64,000 nucleotides of DNA, taken from contig JAVHZZ010000005.1 of assembly GCA_036250195.1 (NCBI GenBank), forward strand, positions 123,906,765 to 123,970,764, read 5' to 3'. Source of the DNA: Mixophyes australis. Lineage: Eukaryota > Chordata > Amphibia > Anura > Limnodynastidae. Shown here one piece after another: positions 54,199 through 64,000 of the stretch. The position numbers were made by a program, and so were the translations under genes. Positions within the stretch are counted from its first letter, which is position 1. The number at the start of each line of letters is the position of its first letter. A model generated the notes under the pieces. It saw only the letters and a program-made list of their open reading frames with translations. It had not been told where the DNA came from and did no database searches.

Positions 54199-54689
54199 TG
54201 ACCTCGCTTGACGCCATCCATGACTTTATCCTCTCGTGAATCCCGGCCGCCGCCGCCGCCTCTTCCATCCACTGCTGGCCCCGGCTTCGGCCTTCCATCG
54301 AGCTGCTCTCCAATTACTCTGAGGGCCATCCAACATCTGCGTGGCCTCCTCCACTCTGGTCCTTCGCCGAAATGTGCCAGTTGAGAGTGTCGCTGCCTCA
54401 ACCCGGGTCTTCCCGTCCTGACTTCCGTTGGAGTGTGATTTCCGGCCACCGCTACTTCCACCTACTATAGGCCGCGGTCTCGGCCTACCTTCTGCTGGTC
54501 TCCATTCTGGTCCTCCTGCGATCTGCGCTCTCTGGTCCCGCCGCTTCTAGCTGTCCCTGCTCTGGATGCCTCGCTGCTGCCCGACTGGTTCCAGTTACAT
54601 CGCCGCTGCCTGCCTGTGTCTCCTGCACGCTGCACATAGCCGAGTTTCTGGCCTGTCGCCTCCTGTTCCATCCTCATCTTGTCGTCTGG

Positions 54690-54985
54690 TCTCTGGTCTG
54701 ACGGTCCTCCACGTTTTCCCCCCTGCATTTGGTCTCCTGGTCCGGTCTCCTGCTCCAGCCTCCTGCTCCTCCGGTCCGACGGTCCTCCACGTTTTCCCCC
54801 CTGCATTTGGTCTCCTGGTCCGGTCTCCTCCTCCAGCCTCCTGCTCCTCCGGTCCGTCGGTCCTCCACGTTTTCCTCCCTGCATTTGGTCTCCTGGTCCG
54901 GTCTCCTGGTCCGGTCTCCTGCTCCAGCCTCCTGCTCCTCCGGTCCGCCGGTCCTCCACGTCTTTCTCCCTGCATTTGGTCTCTG
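54690..54985 (+). repeat. 78-bp tandem repeats in L2 5' region (about 3.5 units)
   Basis: Units contain ggtctcctggtccggtctcc and ggtcctccacgtttt. They lie upstream of the endonuclease, where some LINEs carry promoter monomers. Long frames on both strands come from repeat composition. Confidence 0.92.
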
Positions 54986-55479
54986 TTACTGCCCCGTGCA
55001 CACCTGGGATTCGTCCATCTACCCACCACCGGCCTGCTCAGCTCCTGTGGACCTGCTTCCCAGTCCTGCTCACGTGGACACCCTTCCTGGACACCCTGCT
55101 GCGGTGATCACTCTGCATTCTCCTGATTGAAATCTAAGTTGAATGTATTGTATTGCACTATATCTAGCTTTACTGACTGTTTTTGCTCTCCTCTTACCAC
55201 TTCACTCTCTGGTTATCCTTTCTGTTGTGTCCTGCGCTACACTCACTATTGATGTACCTGATTGCTTAATTGGTCACTTGCTTTTATTGTCCCCCATCTA
55301 CTGTTTTATCCTCGCTTCTTTGTAATTGCCACACCCTTTCCTCTCCTTTTTACCTGTGTTGCTCCCGTTTCACTGTTTCTCACCATGCCGCTCCACTCGG
55401 CTCCCATACCCATCCTCTCCCCTCGCCACCCTCTCGGCGCCAACTCTTACTGCCCCATATCACACCCTCCGCCTCGCTC

Positions 55480-56240
55480 CATCAACCCTGACAATCTTAT
55501 CCAAATCTCCCCTCTTCCCTCCCTCCCCTTCTCATGTGCCCTCTGGAACTCCAGGTCCATCTGTAACAAACTCCGTCCATCCACGACCTCTTCATCTCCA
55601 ACTCTCTTAACCTCCTCGCCATCACTGAAACCTGGCTTTCCTCTTCTGACACCGTCTCTCCTGCTGCTCTCTCCTACGGGTGTCTCTCCTTCACCCACTC
55701 CACCAGACCTGATGGACGCCAAGGAGGCGGAGTGGGCCTCCTCCTATCCCCTAGCTGCACCTTTCGGGTCATTCCCACTATACCTTCCCTCTCTTTCTCC
55801 TCCTTTGAAGTTCACTTTATCCGTCTCTTCTCCCCATCCACCTCCGTGTCTCTGTTATCTACCGTCCCCCTGGCCCTACCTCCCTCTTCCTTGACAACTT
55901 CGCTGCCTGGCTCCCTCACTACCTTTCCTCTGACCTTCCCTACATCATACTTGGCGACTTTAACATCCCTATTGACAACTGCTCTGACCCCGCCACCACT
56001 AAACTTCTCGCCCTTTCCCCCTCACTTGGCCTCACCCAGTGGACCTCTTCTCCCACTCACAGTCTTGGCCACGCCTTAGACCTCGTCTTCTCATCACTGC
56101 GACCTCTCCGACTTCTCTATCTCTCCCTTCCCACTCTCTGACCACCATCTCCTCTCCTTCACTCTGTCTTCCTCCCAGGCTCCCACCTCGCCTAAATCTA
56201 CCCTCACTAGGCGCAACCTTGATGCTATTGACACTACAGC
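55480..56240 (+). pseudogene. L2 ORF2 endonuclease domain, frameshifted
   Basis: APE-type endonuclease motifs are scattered over frames: ALWNSRSICNK at about 55538, LLAIT/ETWLSSSD-like sequence at about 55610, QGGGVGLLLS at about 55728, VIYRPPGP-like sequence at about 55855, and ILGDFNIPIDNCSD at about 55946. At least three frame changes occur between these. The domain nicks DNA at the target site in active L2 elements. Confidence 0.8.
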
Positions 56241-56283
56241 TTTCCCCTCCTCTCTCGAAACTCTCCTCTCACCTATTCCCTCC

Positions 56284-58396
56284 TTGGCCTGCCCTGACCA
56301 GGTATCCTCTCTCTACAACCTCTCCCTCACTACTGCCCTTGATTCTGTTGCCCCGGCCTCCTCCATCCCCCAACGCCACCTCATTCCCCAACCCTGGCAC
56401 TCCAACCTCACCCGCTTCCTCCAAAAATGCTCTCGCACTGCTGAACGCCTCTGGAGGAAATCTCGTTCCCTGGTTGACTTCCTTCACTTTAAATTTATCC
56501 TCACCTCATTCTGCTCCGCCCTCTCCCTTGCCAAACAATCCTTCTTTAAGTCCCTCATTCCTTCTCAGTCCTCCAATCCCCGCCGCCTCTTTGCCACCTT
56601 CAACTCCCTCCTCTCTCCACCCCCCCCTCCCATCCCACCTTCCCTTTCTGCCACCTTTTTCTCTTACAAAATTGAGGCCATCAGACTTAACATCTCCTCC
56701 TCCCTTCCCTCTCTTTCCCCCCTTTTCCCTTCACCTCCCCCCACCAACCAACTCTGGTGCTCCTTCTGCCCCACCTCGGGTGATGAAGTTCGCTCACTTA
56801 TTCTATCCTCTCCACCCTCCACCTGTCCTCTCGATCCTATCCCCTCTCGCCTCCTTCGCTCTCTCTCCCCCACGGCCTGCTCTTACCTCGCTCACCTCTT
56901 CAACCTCTTACTCTCCTCTGGCATGGTCCCCTCTTCTTTTAAACACGCTCTTATCTCTCCCATCCTCAAGAAACCTAATCTTGACCCTACCTCTCCTGCT
57001 AACTATCGCCCTATCTCTCTTCTCCCCTATGCTTCCAAATTACTTGAGAGGATTGTCTACAACCGCCTCACCAGACACCTCTCGGACTACTCCCTCCTTG
57101 ACCCTCTCCAATCAGGCTTCCGCCCCCTCCACTGCACCGAAACTGCCCTGGCCAAAGTTACCAATGACCTCCAACTAGCCAAATCCAAGGGTCACTTCTC
57201 TCTGGTCATCCTACTCGACCTTTCTGCAGCCTTTGATACCGTTGATCACCCCCTCCTGCTACAAACTCTTCTCTCTCTTGGCCTATCGGGTTCTGTCCTC
57301 GCCTGGTTCACCTCTTACCTCGCTAACCGCTCCTTCTCGGTATCTACCTCTGGCTCTTCCTCAACCCCCTCCCCTCTCCCTGTTGGAGTCCCTCAAGGCT
57401 CTGTTCTTGGCCCTCTAATCTTTTCACTCTATACCTCCTCCCTTGGCGCTCTCATCTCCTCCTTCGGTCTTCAGTATCACCTCTACGCTGATGACATTCA
57501 ACTCTACATCTCCTCGCCTGACCTCTCCCCCTCCCTTCTCTCTCATGTATCCGACTGCCTCTCTGCCATCTCCTCCTGGATGTTCTCACGATTTCTCAAG
57601 ATCAACATCTCCAAAACGGAGCTCATTGTCTTTCCTCCCCCCAGGCTCCCCTCCCACCACGACCTCTCTATCACTGTTAATAACACCTCCATCTCTTCTG
57701 TCACCCAACTTCGCTGCCTAGGCGTTACCTTCGACTTTTCTCTCTCCTTTACCCCCCACATTCAATCCCTTGCCCAAGCCTGTCGCTTCCAACTTCGCAA
57801 CATTGCCCGCATCCGACCTTTCCTCTCTCAGAATGCCACCAAAACTGTCATTATCTCCCGCCTGGACTACTGCAACCTCCTCTTCTCCGGCCTCCCCCTC
57901 TCCCATCTCGCCCCCCCTCCACTCTATTCTTAACGCAGCTGCTAGACTCATCTTCCTATCTCACTGCTCCTCCTCCACATCCCCTCTCTGCCTTGCTCTA
58001 TACTGGCTCCCCATACCCTACAGAATCCTTTTCAAACTCCTGACCACAACGTACAAGGCGCTCTCACAGTCCACTGCCCCCTATATCACTGACCTCTTCT
58101 CCATTCACACTCCTGCCCGCTCTCTGCACTCGGCCAATGACCGTCGCCTCTCCTCCACTCTGATTACCTCTTCCCACTCCAGAATCCAAGACTTCTCCCG
58201 CGCTGCCCCCCTTCACTGGAATGACCTGCCTCGCTCCATCCGTCTCTCTCCCACTCTTAGCTCCTTCAAACAGGCACTAAAAACCTACCTGTTCCTCAAA
58301 GCCTACCCACCTTCCACCGAACCCTGCCTCCCCTCCTTTATACGCCAACTCACTCCCTCTGTATTTGTTTTTTGTTCACCCTCCCTTAGGATGTAA
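56284..58396 (+). pseudogene. L2 ORF2 reverse transcriptase, one late frameshift
   Basis: The frame is open from 56284 to TAA 57931-57933. It contains [94 protein letters not shown] and [13 protein letters not shown]. The catalytic YADD is intact. The C-terminal part continues in another frame at 57930-58396 (NAAARLIFL, RILFKLLTTTYKAL, RSIRLSPTLSSFKQALKTYL). [12 protein letters not shown] is diagnostic of the L2 clade. A single frameshift near 57915 separates an otherwise well preserved RT from its C-terminus. Confidence 0.92.
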
Positions 58397-58611
58397 GCTC
58401 ATTGAGCAGGGCCCTCCTCCCTCTTGTGTCCTTACCAGCTCTTCTGCTCCATCTCTACCGCATTAGCCTGCTTGGAGCTCCTCAAGTGTCAGTATTTTTT
58501 GTTTACTGTTCAGTAATGTAATACCCTGTACTGTCTACTGTTTGTGCATTGTACGGCGCTGCGGAACTCTTGTGGCGCCTAACAAATAAAGGATAATAAT
58601 AATAATCCATT

Positions 58612-58955
58612 TTAATGAGCCCAAAGCACTTGTAGTGCAAAAAATTGTATAGATACTGCTGATAAATATCACTTTTTACAGCCAGAAGAATTAGAGTTCC
58701 ACACTGGGGAATATGGGACACCCCAAAGCACTTATAGTGCAAAAAATGGTAGAAATACTTCTGATAAATATCACTTTTGACAGCCAGAAAAATTAATGTT
58801 TCACAATGGGGAATATGGGACACCCCAAAGCACTTGTAGTGCAAAATATTGTATTAGATACTGCTGACAAATATGACTTTTGACAGCCAGAAAAATTGTG
58901 TTTCACACTGGGGAATATGGGACACCCCAAAGCACTTCTAGTGCAAAAAATTAAA
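58612..58955. repeat. About 101-bp tandem repeat (3.5 units)
   Basis: Units contain ccccaaagcacttgtagtgc, aaatatcactttt and cactggggaatatgggacac. They lie directly after the L2 tail and are not part of it. Confidence 0.9.
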
Positions 58956-59194
58956 AAAATAGCCTCCTCTATCCTAGTCTCTTCCTGCTCTAACAATTGC
59001 TAATAGAATTGGAATTAATAATATAATTAAATAGATTAGAAATGAAATAATAATACAAAGAAAAAGGTGTACAATTATTGCTCTGTCCCTGCTCTAATAC
59101 AGCCTGTGACCTAATCCTGCTCTCTCCCTCTGTCAAATGGTGATGGATTGCTGTGGAGGCGGGTATTTATCAAATCTCGCGAGAACCGAGCTCT

Positions 59195-59325
59195 GAAATA
59201 CGAATACGTCACAATGACGTTTTGCCTCGATTTCGATACCGAACGGGCGGGAGAGTATAGGCGATGTTCGATGTTCGGGTGGGTTCGGATCTCTGGGAAC
59301 CGAGCCCACCCATCTCTAATTTTTA
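59195..59325. mobile_element. hAT-related terminus fragment
   Basis: gttcgggtgggttcggatct and cgagcccacccatctcta resemble the terminal region of hAT relics 1 and 2 (ggctcggatatc, ccgagcccaccc, gagatg). Only one end is seen here. Confidence 0.6.
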
Positions 59326-59382
59326 GTGACGCTTCTACTTAACATTTGGAGACACGCATCTTCCTCTCCAGAAACCCGGGAT

Positions 59383-59477
59383 CTGCTTCAGTAAAGCAGC
59401 CGATGACAGCCGAAATGGGCTTCTGCGCATGCGCAGAAGCTCTGTTTTGACTGTCATCGGCTGCTTTAGTGAGGCAG
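59383..59477. repeat. Long inverted repeat with perfect central palindrome
   Basis: Arms 59383-59409 and 59451-59477 pair at 25 of 27 positions. Between them lies a perfect 22-bp palindrome at 59419-59440 with centre tgcgcatgcgca. Probably the body of a foldback element. Confidence 0.93.
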
Positions 59478-59513
59478 CTGCAGCGTTGGTGTGCCAGCCA
59501 GAAGTGGTACGCC

Positions 59514-61178
59514 CAGTGTCGGACTGGGGCATGAAGGGCCCACCGGGGGACTGCAACGCTAGGGGCCCACCAAAGGGGTGTGGCCAGCCATCATAGAGGC
59601 AAGATCAGACACTAGATGGGGAGTGGTCAGCCCACGAAGGACAGCTAGCACCATAGTATAGTACGTATATAAAAAATGCAGTGTGTATATAAAGAGTACA
59701 CAGTCTTGACCTGACCCTCAGATTGGGCGGAACAGTCACAAAAAAAATCGGGTTTGTCCCACTAGACTCAGAACATTTGACAGACTGTCCTACCTGTTCT
59801 TGTCACTCACCACCTGTGGCTACTGGTTTCTTTAGTTGCGGCTTGCCTGGATCCTGGAATGTTCCCTATTTGGAAAAAATATGGGTACAATTAGAAAATT
59901 CCAACCAGCCCAGGCGTTAAATCAATAGGATCCACAATTAATACTTAGGCTTTCCTCCAGCCCCACATTAAAGTAATAGTATTCCCATTGAATAAATAAA
60001 CCTATTTCCCTCCCTCCAGACAGTCCCAGCAATAAATAGCATTTAAGTATAATAAATATACCTATTTACGGCAACCGTCACTGCCATTAAATAATTCATA
60101 TTCATATTTAATAAATAGACCTCATGCTCCTCAAACTCAACCCCACATTTAGATAATAGCCCCCACACCACCCCATCTTAAATTAATAGTCCCCACTATA
60201 AAATTAAATTGCCCCACCATCACCCCACAAACAAAATAGCACCCATTAGTTAGCCACCACCTATCACACACATATTACATTGTCACAAGCCCGCTGTGCC
60301 ATCACTCACACATTACTGTGCCCCTTCATCACCATCCTGTGCCCCCTTATGATCACACTGCACCCTCCATGCTGCTTCTGACCCCCCCTTCATCACCCTG
60401 TACCATGCTGCTCTGGCCCCTCTCATGCCCTTATTGCCCCTCATCTCTCATGGCCTTAATGCCCCTCATCATTTCTCATGCCCTTATTGCCCATCTCTCT
60501 CATGCCCTTATTACCCCCTAAGCATCTCTCATGCCATTATTGCCCCTAAGCATCTCTCATGCCCTTATTGCTCCTCATCATCTCTCATGCCCTTACTGCC
60601 CCTCATCATCTCTCATGCCCTTATTGCCCCTCGGCATCTCTCATGCTTTTATTGCCCCTCATCATCTCTCATGCCCTTATTGCCCCTCAGCATCTCTCAT
60701 GCCCTTATTGCCCCTCAGCATCTCTCATGCCCTTATTTCCCATCTCTCTCATGCCCTTATTGCCTCTCATCATCTCTCTCATGCCCTTATTGCCCCTCAT
60801 CTCTATCATGCCCTTATTGCGCCTCATCTTTTATGCCACATCTGTTTCTCTCCCCTCTCCTTCAAAATGACAGGCTGCTCGCTGCGGGGGTGCGCGCTTT
60901 ACTAACCTGCTGCTCCTGCATTCTTCGTGTAGCTCCTCTGGGCGGCAGGACGTCCCCAACATGGGCGGTTCTTCTTCCAAGATGAGTCATGTGACATATC
61001 ATGTGACATGACTCATCTGTACGGCGCATGTGCAGAGAGCCACAGTCGCGTCTGGGCTCTCTGCACTTCAATCACATATTCACCTGTTCGGAACGACGGA
61101 CCAGGCGGGAGCGGGGCTAACCAGCGTCGGGGCCTACCGGTGGATCGCCCGGCTCACCGGCAGGCCAGTCCGACGCTG
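59514..61178. mobile_element. Non-autonomous hAT element with perfect 8-bp duplication
   Basis: The duplication ggtacgcc lies at 59506-59513 and 61179-61186. Termini cagtgtcggactgg and ccagtccgacgctg are inverted repeats with one mismatch. The 1,665-bp interior carries no recognisable transposase. It includes the minisatellite at 60300-60835 and A/T-rich segments. Confidence 0.96.
60300..60835. repeat. About 24-27-bp minisatellite inside hAT element
   Basis: Units contain catctctcatgcccttattg and cccctcatcat. The left edge (tgtgccccttcatcaccatc) resembles 63665-63720 in another hAT-like end. The overlapping open frames are repeat artefacts. Confidence 0.93.
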
Positions 61179-61186
61179 GGTACGCC

Positions 61187-61460
61187 TGTCAGGTGTTGCC
61201 AACGCCTGGTTTATACTATCATTTCAAAATAAAGTATAATGTTTGCATTGTAACTGGTTAAGATAACATTTGATATGTTAAACATGTTCCTTATTAAGTG
61301 TTTTCTTTTATCACTATGCATACAGTAAGATTCAGATTATGAATTTACACAGAGATCAGTAGGTAGCACTTGTATTATACTATGTTTATGCTAACATTTT
61401 AAAATAAATTAGAATTTGTTGGAAAGAGAATTAAAGGGGTTATTTTTCGATTTTTATAGT
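61187..61460. other. Flank upstream of tRNA terminator, no gene
   Basis: AT-rich unique-looking sequence. No features beyond the poly-A/T tract at its end. Confidence 0.4.
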
Positions 61461-61479
61461 AAAAAAAAAAAAAAAAAAA
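61461..61479 (-). terminator. Pol III terminator (T19)
   Basis: Nineteen consecutive T residues on the minus strand directly follow the tRNA acceptor stem; the first doubles as the discriminator base. Four or more T are enough for Pol III. Confidence 0.93.
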
Positions 61480-61552
61480 GGCACCGCTGGGATTCGAACC
61501 CAGGATCTCCTGTTTACTAGACAGGCGCTTTAACCAACTAAGCCACGGCGCC
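61479..61552 (-). tRNA. tRNA-Thr (AGU anticodon)
   Basis: On the minus strand the gene folds into a complete cloverleaf. The acceptor stem GGCGCCG pairs with CGGTGCC (one G-U). The D arm holds the A box TGGCTTAGTTGG. The anticodon stem CCTGT/ACAGG encloses loop CTAGTAA, with anticodon AGT at 61516-61518. The T arm holds the B box GGTTCGAATCC. The discriminator is T, as expected for Thr. There is no intron and CCA is not encoded. It agrees with the vertebrate tRNA-Thr consensus as I know it. Both internal Pol III promoters and the terminator are intact, so it is probably functional. Confidence 0.97.
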
Positions 61553-62464
61553 ATCTCGAAAAATTTTCTATTCTCAGAGGTTAAAATGTATGACAGTCTG
61601 ACGAGTACTATTTGTAAACAAAAAGAACAGAAAATTCTAAAAATGTGTGCAATGGTTTTTTCTTTCTGTGTGCCTGAAATTGCAGATTCATTTTTGTAAC
61701 ATAGTGATACAGATTATATTTGTTGCAGGAGCCGGCGAGCCCAGAAAGACCTGTAATGTAATGCTAATGTAGAAAACTATTAGGTCCTTTTTCAACTTCC
61801 ACGCGCTGAAAATATCAAAGTATTTTAAGTGACCCAACTCCGTTAGAAAGTTAATCAATTTGCCACAGTAAACTATCACAGCTTTGAGAAAATAAGATTG
61901 GAGCCGCGTGTTATTTATGGGCGCTGGGAAAGTAGGGAAACTGGCAGTGAAGAAATGGAACATAAAGAGAATCGTGTTCTTCGCTTCTGACAGGCAGACA
62001 TTATTTTTGTTGAAAAGGGACAAGTCGGGTCTAACTCAATACAAGAAACTCAATTTACTGCGACGTGTGTGAAAAACAGTTTATTGGCTTACTATAGAAA
62101 AAAATATCGGACGGAAGAGAGGGAATTGGTAATGAATCGGAAGCAGCAGTACTTCCAATGTAAACAATGTCGATACACTATTGACTACTTTCATCATTAA
62201 TATTACACGGAGACAACTAGAACACTACATTTATTTTGTTAAAAATAAATAATAAATGCTACATTAAGTAATCTCGTCAATTATCTTAAAGCAATGGCTA
62301 ATTGGACGCTACCTGATAGAAGAAGCCTTTATATTTAACATAACATTCCCCTATTTTAAGAAGTATAACTTACCGATACCTATTCCTATTAGGTCTATCA
62401 GAAGAAAAAAGTATGATTACATTTCAAGTTAAACTTTTATACTATTTAAATCTATAAGGGGCAT
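61553..62464. other. Interval without recognisable gene
   Basis: AT-rich sequence 5' of the tRNA. A 111-codon minus-strand frame at 61688-62023 shows no known motif and no supporting context. Confidence 0.4.
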
Positions 62465-63234
62465 TGTGACAGGATGGACCGCCTATGCCACCCTGTCTGT
62501 TGTTTTTTTGCCACCGGTTCCTATCGTTATCCCAAATGCGCCTTCTTGTCGCAGTAGGAGGGGCTTACAAATGCTGCCACCACTGGACTCCTTACCGGTA
62601 TCCAGAACCGGGTTCCTTCTGGATAACGGTCACTGCTAAGTTACCCACTTGCTGCTACACCTGGGCTGGTACTCCTGACCTCTTACTAGGGATCAGGGTT
62701 GCTGTGGATGGATCCCCACTGGCCTATCACACAGGCCAGAGCTGCTGGGGAGCGGGCAGAGTGGTGGTGCTGGAAAGCTTGGGCCAAACCTCAGACATCA
62801 GGGAGCGGATTAGATTTTGGGTCACAGGTTTTTCAGCATGGAGAAGTTCTCATGCAGGTCTTTGAAGCAAGTGATGTTTATTTGCTTTCACACTGGTTAA
62901 AGGTACCAGTGATCAGGTCAGATGGAACAAGAATGATACATTTCAGTACATGCCAGTGCTGTTTTATACAGTTTTGGACACAGCCTCACAGGGTAAGCCA
63001 GCCCTCTGAGGTCGGAGTTATGTTTAGTATCAGGATGCATTATGTTTACCCAAACATGGATTTACATGCAATGGAAAGCTAACATTATTTACACTTATCT
63101 GTGATATCCTAAAACAGGCTGTGATTTTCTGCATCCTGTTGTAGACACAGAAGAAACCTATCAGCAAGTCTAATTAAACCTTCCTGTGCCTTCAGGTGTG
63201 TTGGACACTCACACATCAAAAGGTCTAATTAACA
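62465..63234. repeat. Possible solo LTR or other unclassified repeat
   Basis: It starts tgtgacaggatggaccgcc and contains an internal near-repeat of that word (tgccaccctgtct is its partial complement). TG...CA bounds can be drawn at 62465 and 63234, but no target duplication supports them. Frames inside show no known domain. Confidence 0.3.
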
Positions 63235-63531
63235 TGAGATTGATATCATCATCATCACCATCACCATTTATTTATTAACATGGGGCTTTCTTCAGACAGT
63301 TGCAGAATACACATTTCCTCCACTCTGTTTCTAACTTGTGAATTCCCAAACAAAAGTTACAAAACCCCAAACAAGACATTTCCTCTAACAAAATACCCAA
63401 AAGACTTCCTTGCATCAGAAATGAATACCATTCTTCTACAAAGTGCCACACGATATAGTAAAATCAGTACATTGCAATTATATAAATAAGCGACCTGCGC
63501 TATTTCCTTTGAATAAATTTATACCATAACT
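63235..63531. other. Interval with short (atc)n tract, no gene
   Basis: An (atc)n/cacc-like microsatellite lies at 63247-63270. The remainder is AT-rich without coding signal. Confidence 0.4.
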
Positions 63532-64000
63532 CAGTGGTTCCTAAACTTTCTCAGTTCGAGTCACCCTTAGGGTCACCATAATCTTTCCAAGGCACCCCTA
63601 AGCCAAATTAATTACCGGGTAGTCCCGTTTTTTAAGTAGTTAGGTCAAAATGACATAAGATGTATTTAGGCCCCATCATCATCACATTGTGCCCCTTCAT
63701 CATATCACTGCGCCTCTTCACCATATTACTCTGTCCCCCTCTTCGTCATCTCACACTCTGTGTCCCCTTCTTCACCATCTCTCTCGGTCCCCCTTCAGCG
63801 CGTCTCTCTGTCCCCCTCCTTCAGTGTCTCTCTCTCTGTCCCCCTCCTTCAGCGTCTCTCTCTCTGTTCCCCTCCTTCAGCGTCTCTCTCTCTGCCCCCC
63901 TTCAGCGTTTCTCTCTGCCCCCTTCAGCGTGTCTCTCTGCCCCTTCAGCATGTCTCTCTGCCCCCATTCAGCGTGTCTCTCTGCCCCATTCAGTGTGTCT
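63532..64000. mobile_element. hAT-like left end with minisatellite, runs off window
   Basis: cagtggttcctaaactttct and the following 130 bases match the start of the element at 28885 (aaggcacccct, attaattaccgggtagtccc, aagtagttaggtcaaaa). From about 63665 it passes into tandem repeats with gtctctctgtccccctcctt, different from the array at 29063. The right end lies beyond the window. Confidence 0.82.

Larger units (their letters stand above)
54200..58606 (+). mobile_element. L2 LINE, near full length
   Basis: A GC-rich 5' region with 78-bp repeats is followed by endonuclease and RT domains and a 3' end reading gtacggcgctgcggaactct, then aataaaggataataataat. That is the L2-style 3' tail with a short tandem repeat. 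Endonuclease has frame lesions while most of RT is open. The 5' end is placed at about 54200 by the switch in composition and the adjacent hAT fragment. Confidence 0.85.

Noticed and set aside
54465..55130. Several frames of 130-190 codons on both strands
   Set aside because: They translate the 78-bp L2 repeat. The amino acid sequence repeats in different phases on both strands and matches nothing.
56039..57178. 379-codon + frame rich in Ser/Pro/Leu
   Set aside because: It overlaps the L2 RT in another phase. The RT frame at 56284-57933 contains all the conserved motifs.
62485..63082. Two overlapping frames of about 125 codons
   Set aside because: No recognised domain, mutual overlap in different frames, and the region looks like an uncharacterised repeat.

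Overview
This window looks like repeat-rich vertebrate DNA, most likely from an amphibian and probably a frog. That assignment is inference. It rests on chromodomain Ty3/Gypsy elements of the sushi/PEG10-like type, CR1, L2 and L1-type LINEs, a tRNA-derived SINE, many hAT and Harbinger-type elements, and an intact vertebrate-style tRNA-Thr gene. I found no host protein-coding gene. Almost every long reading frame belongs to a transposable element or is a by-product of stop-free tandem repeats.

Layout. 1-1629 (+) is the 3' end of Gypsy-A (integrase, chromodomain, LTR). 1630-9632 (-) is decayed Gypsy-B. Its 5' LTR is split by a 5'-truncated CR1 LINE (7152-8313) and by a hAT MITE with a perfect 8-bp duplication (8440-8728). 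9633-17085 (+) is a second CR1-type LINE, split by Gypsy-C (10028-15735). 17100-21050 holds non-autonomous DNA elements, including a nested-hairpin block at 20105-20283. About 21360-28884 (+) is a decayed L1-type LINE, interrupted by a Harbinger-type MITE (25690-25864) and a hAT relic (25928-27641). 28885-32910 is a hAT-like end carrying about 4 kb of pyrimidine-rich minisatellite. 33295-33660 is a hAT MITE with a perfect duplication. Gypsy-D (35753-41478, -) has both LTRs, a perfect taaac duplication and a stop-free pol, and sits inside a ghost L1-type RT. 44247-53285 is a hAT relic of the same family as 25928-27641, split by Gypsy-E (44831-49547, perfect cctgc duplication, intact gag). An L2 LINE follows (about 54200-58606), then a 1.7-kb hAT element with a minisatellite (59514-61178), tRNA-Thr(AGU) (61479-61552, -), and another hAT end running off the window.

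How the parts work together. The Gypsy elements share a mechanism readable from sequence. Each promoter LTR has a TATA box about 30-31 bp upstream of a 10-11 nt word whose reverse complement lies at, or 2 nt after, the end of the 5' LTR. This is the arrangement expected for Tf1/sushi-type self-primed reverse transcription. Gypsy-E uses a different word from A, C and D but keeps the same geometry. Gag and pol are joined by a G-GGA-AAC/AAG slippery heptamer with pol in the -1 frame, as in the domesticated gene PEG10. The LTRs also carry exact RFX-type X-box palindromes and ETS/CRE-like words. These shared designs, the layered insertion history and the minisatellites carried by hAT elements are the main points of interest. 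Most element genes are broken. Gag of E and pol of D are the two frames still open.
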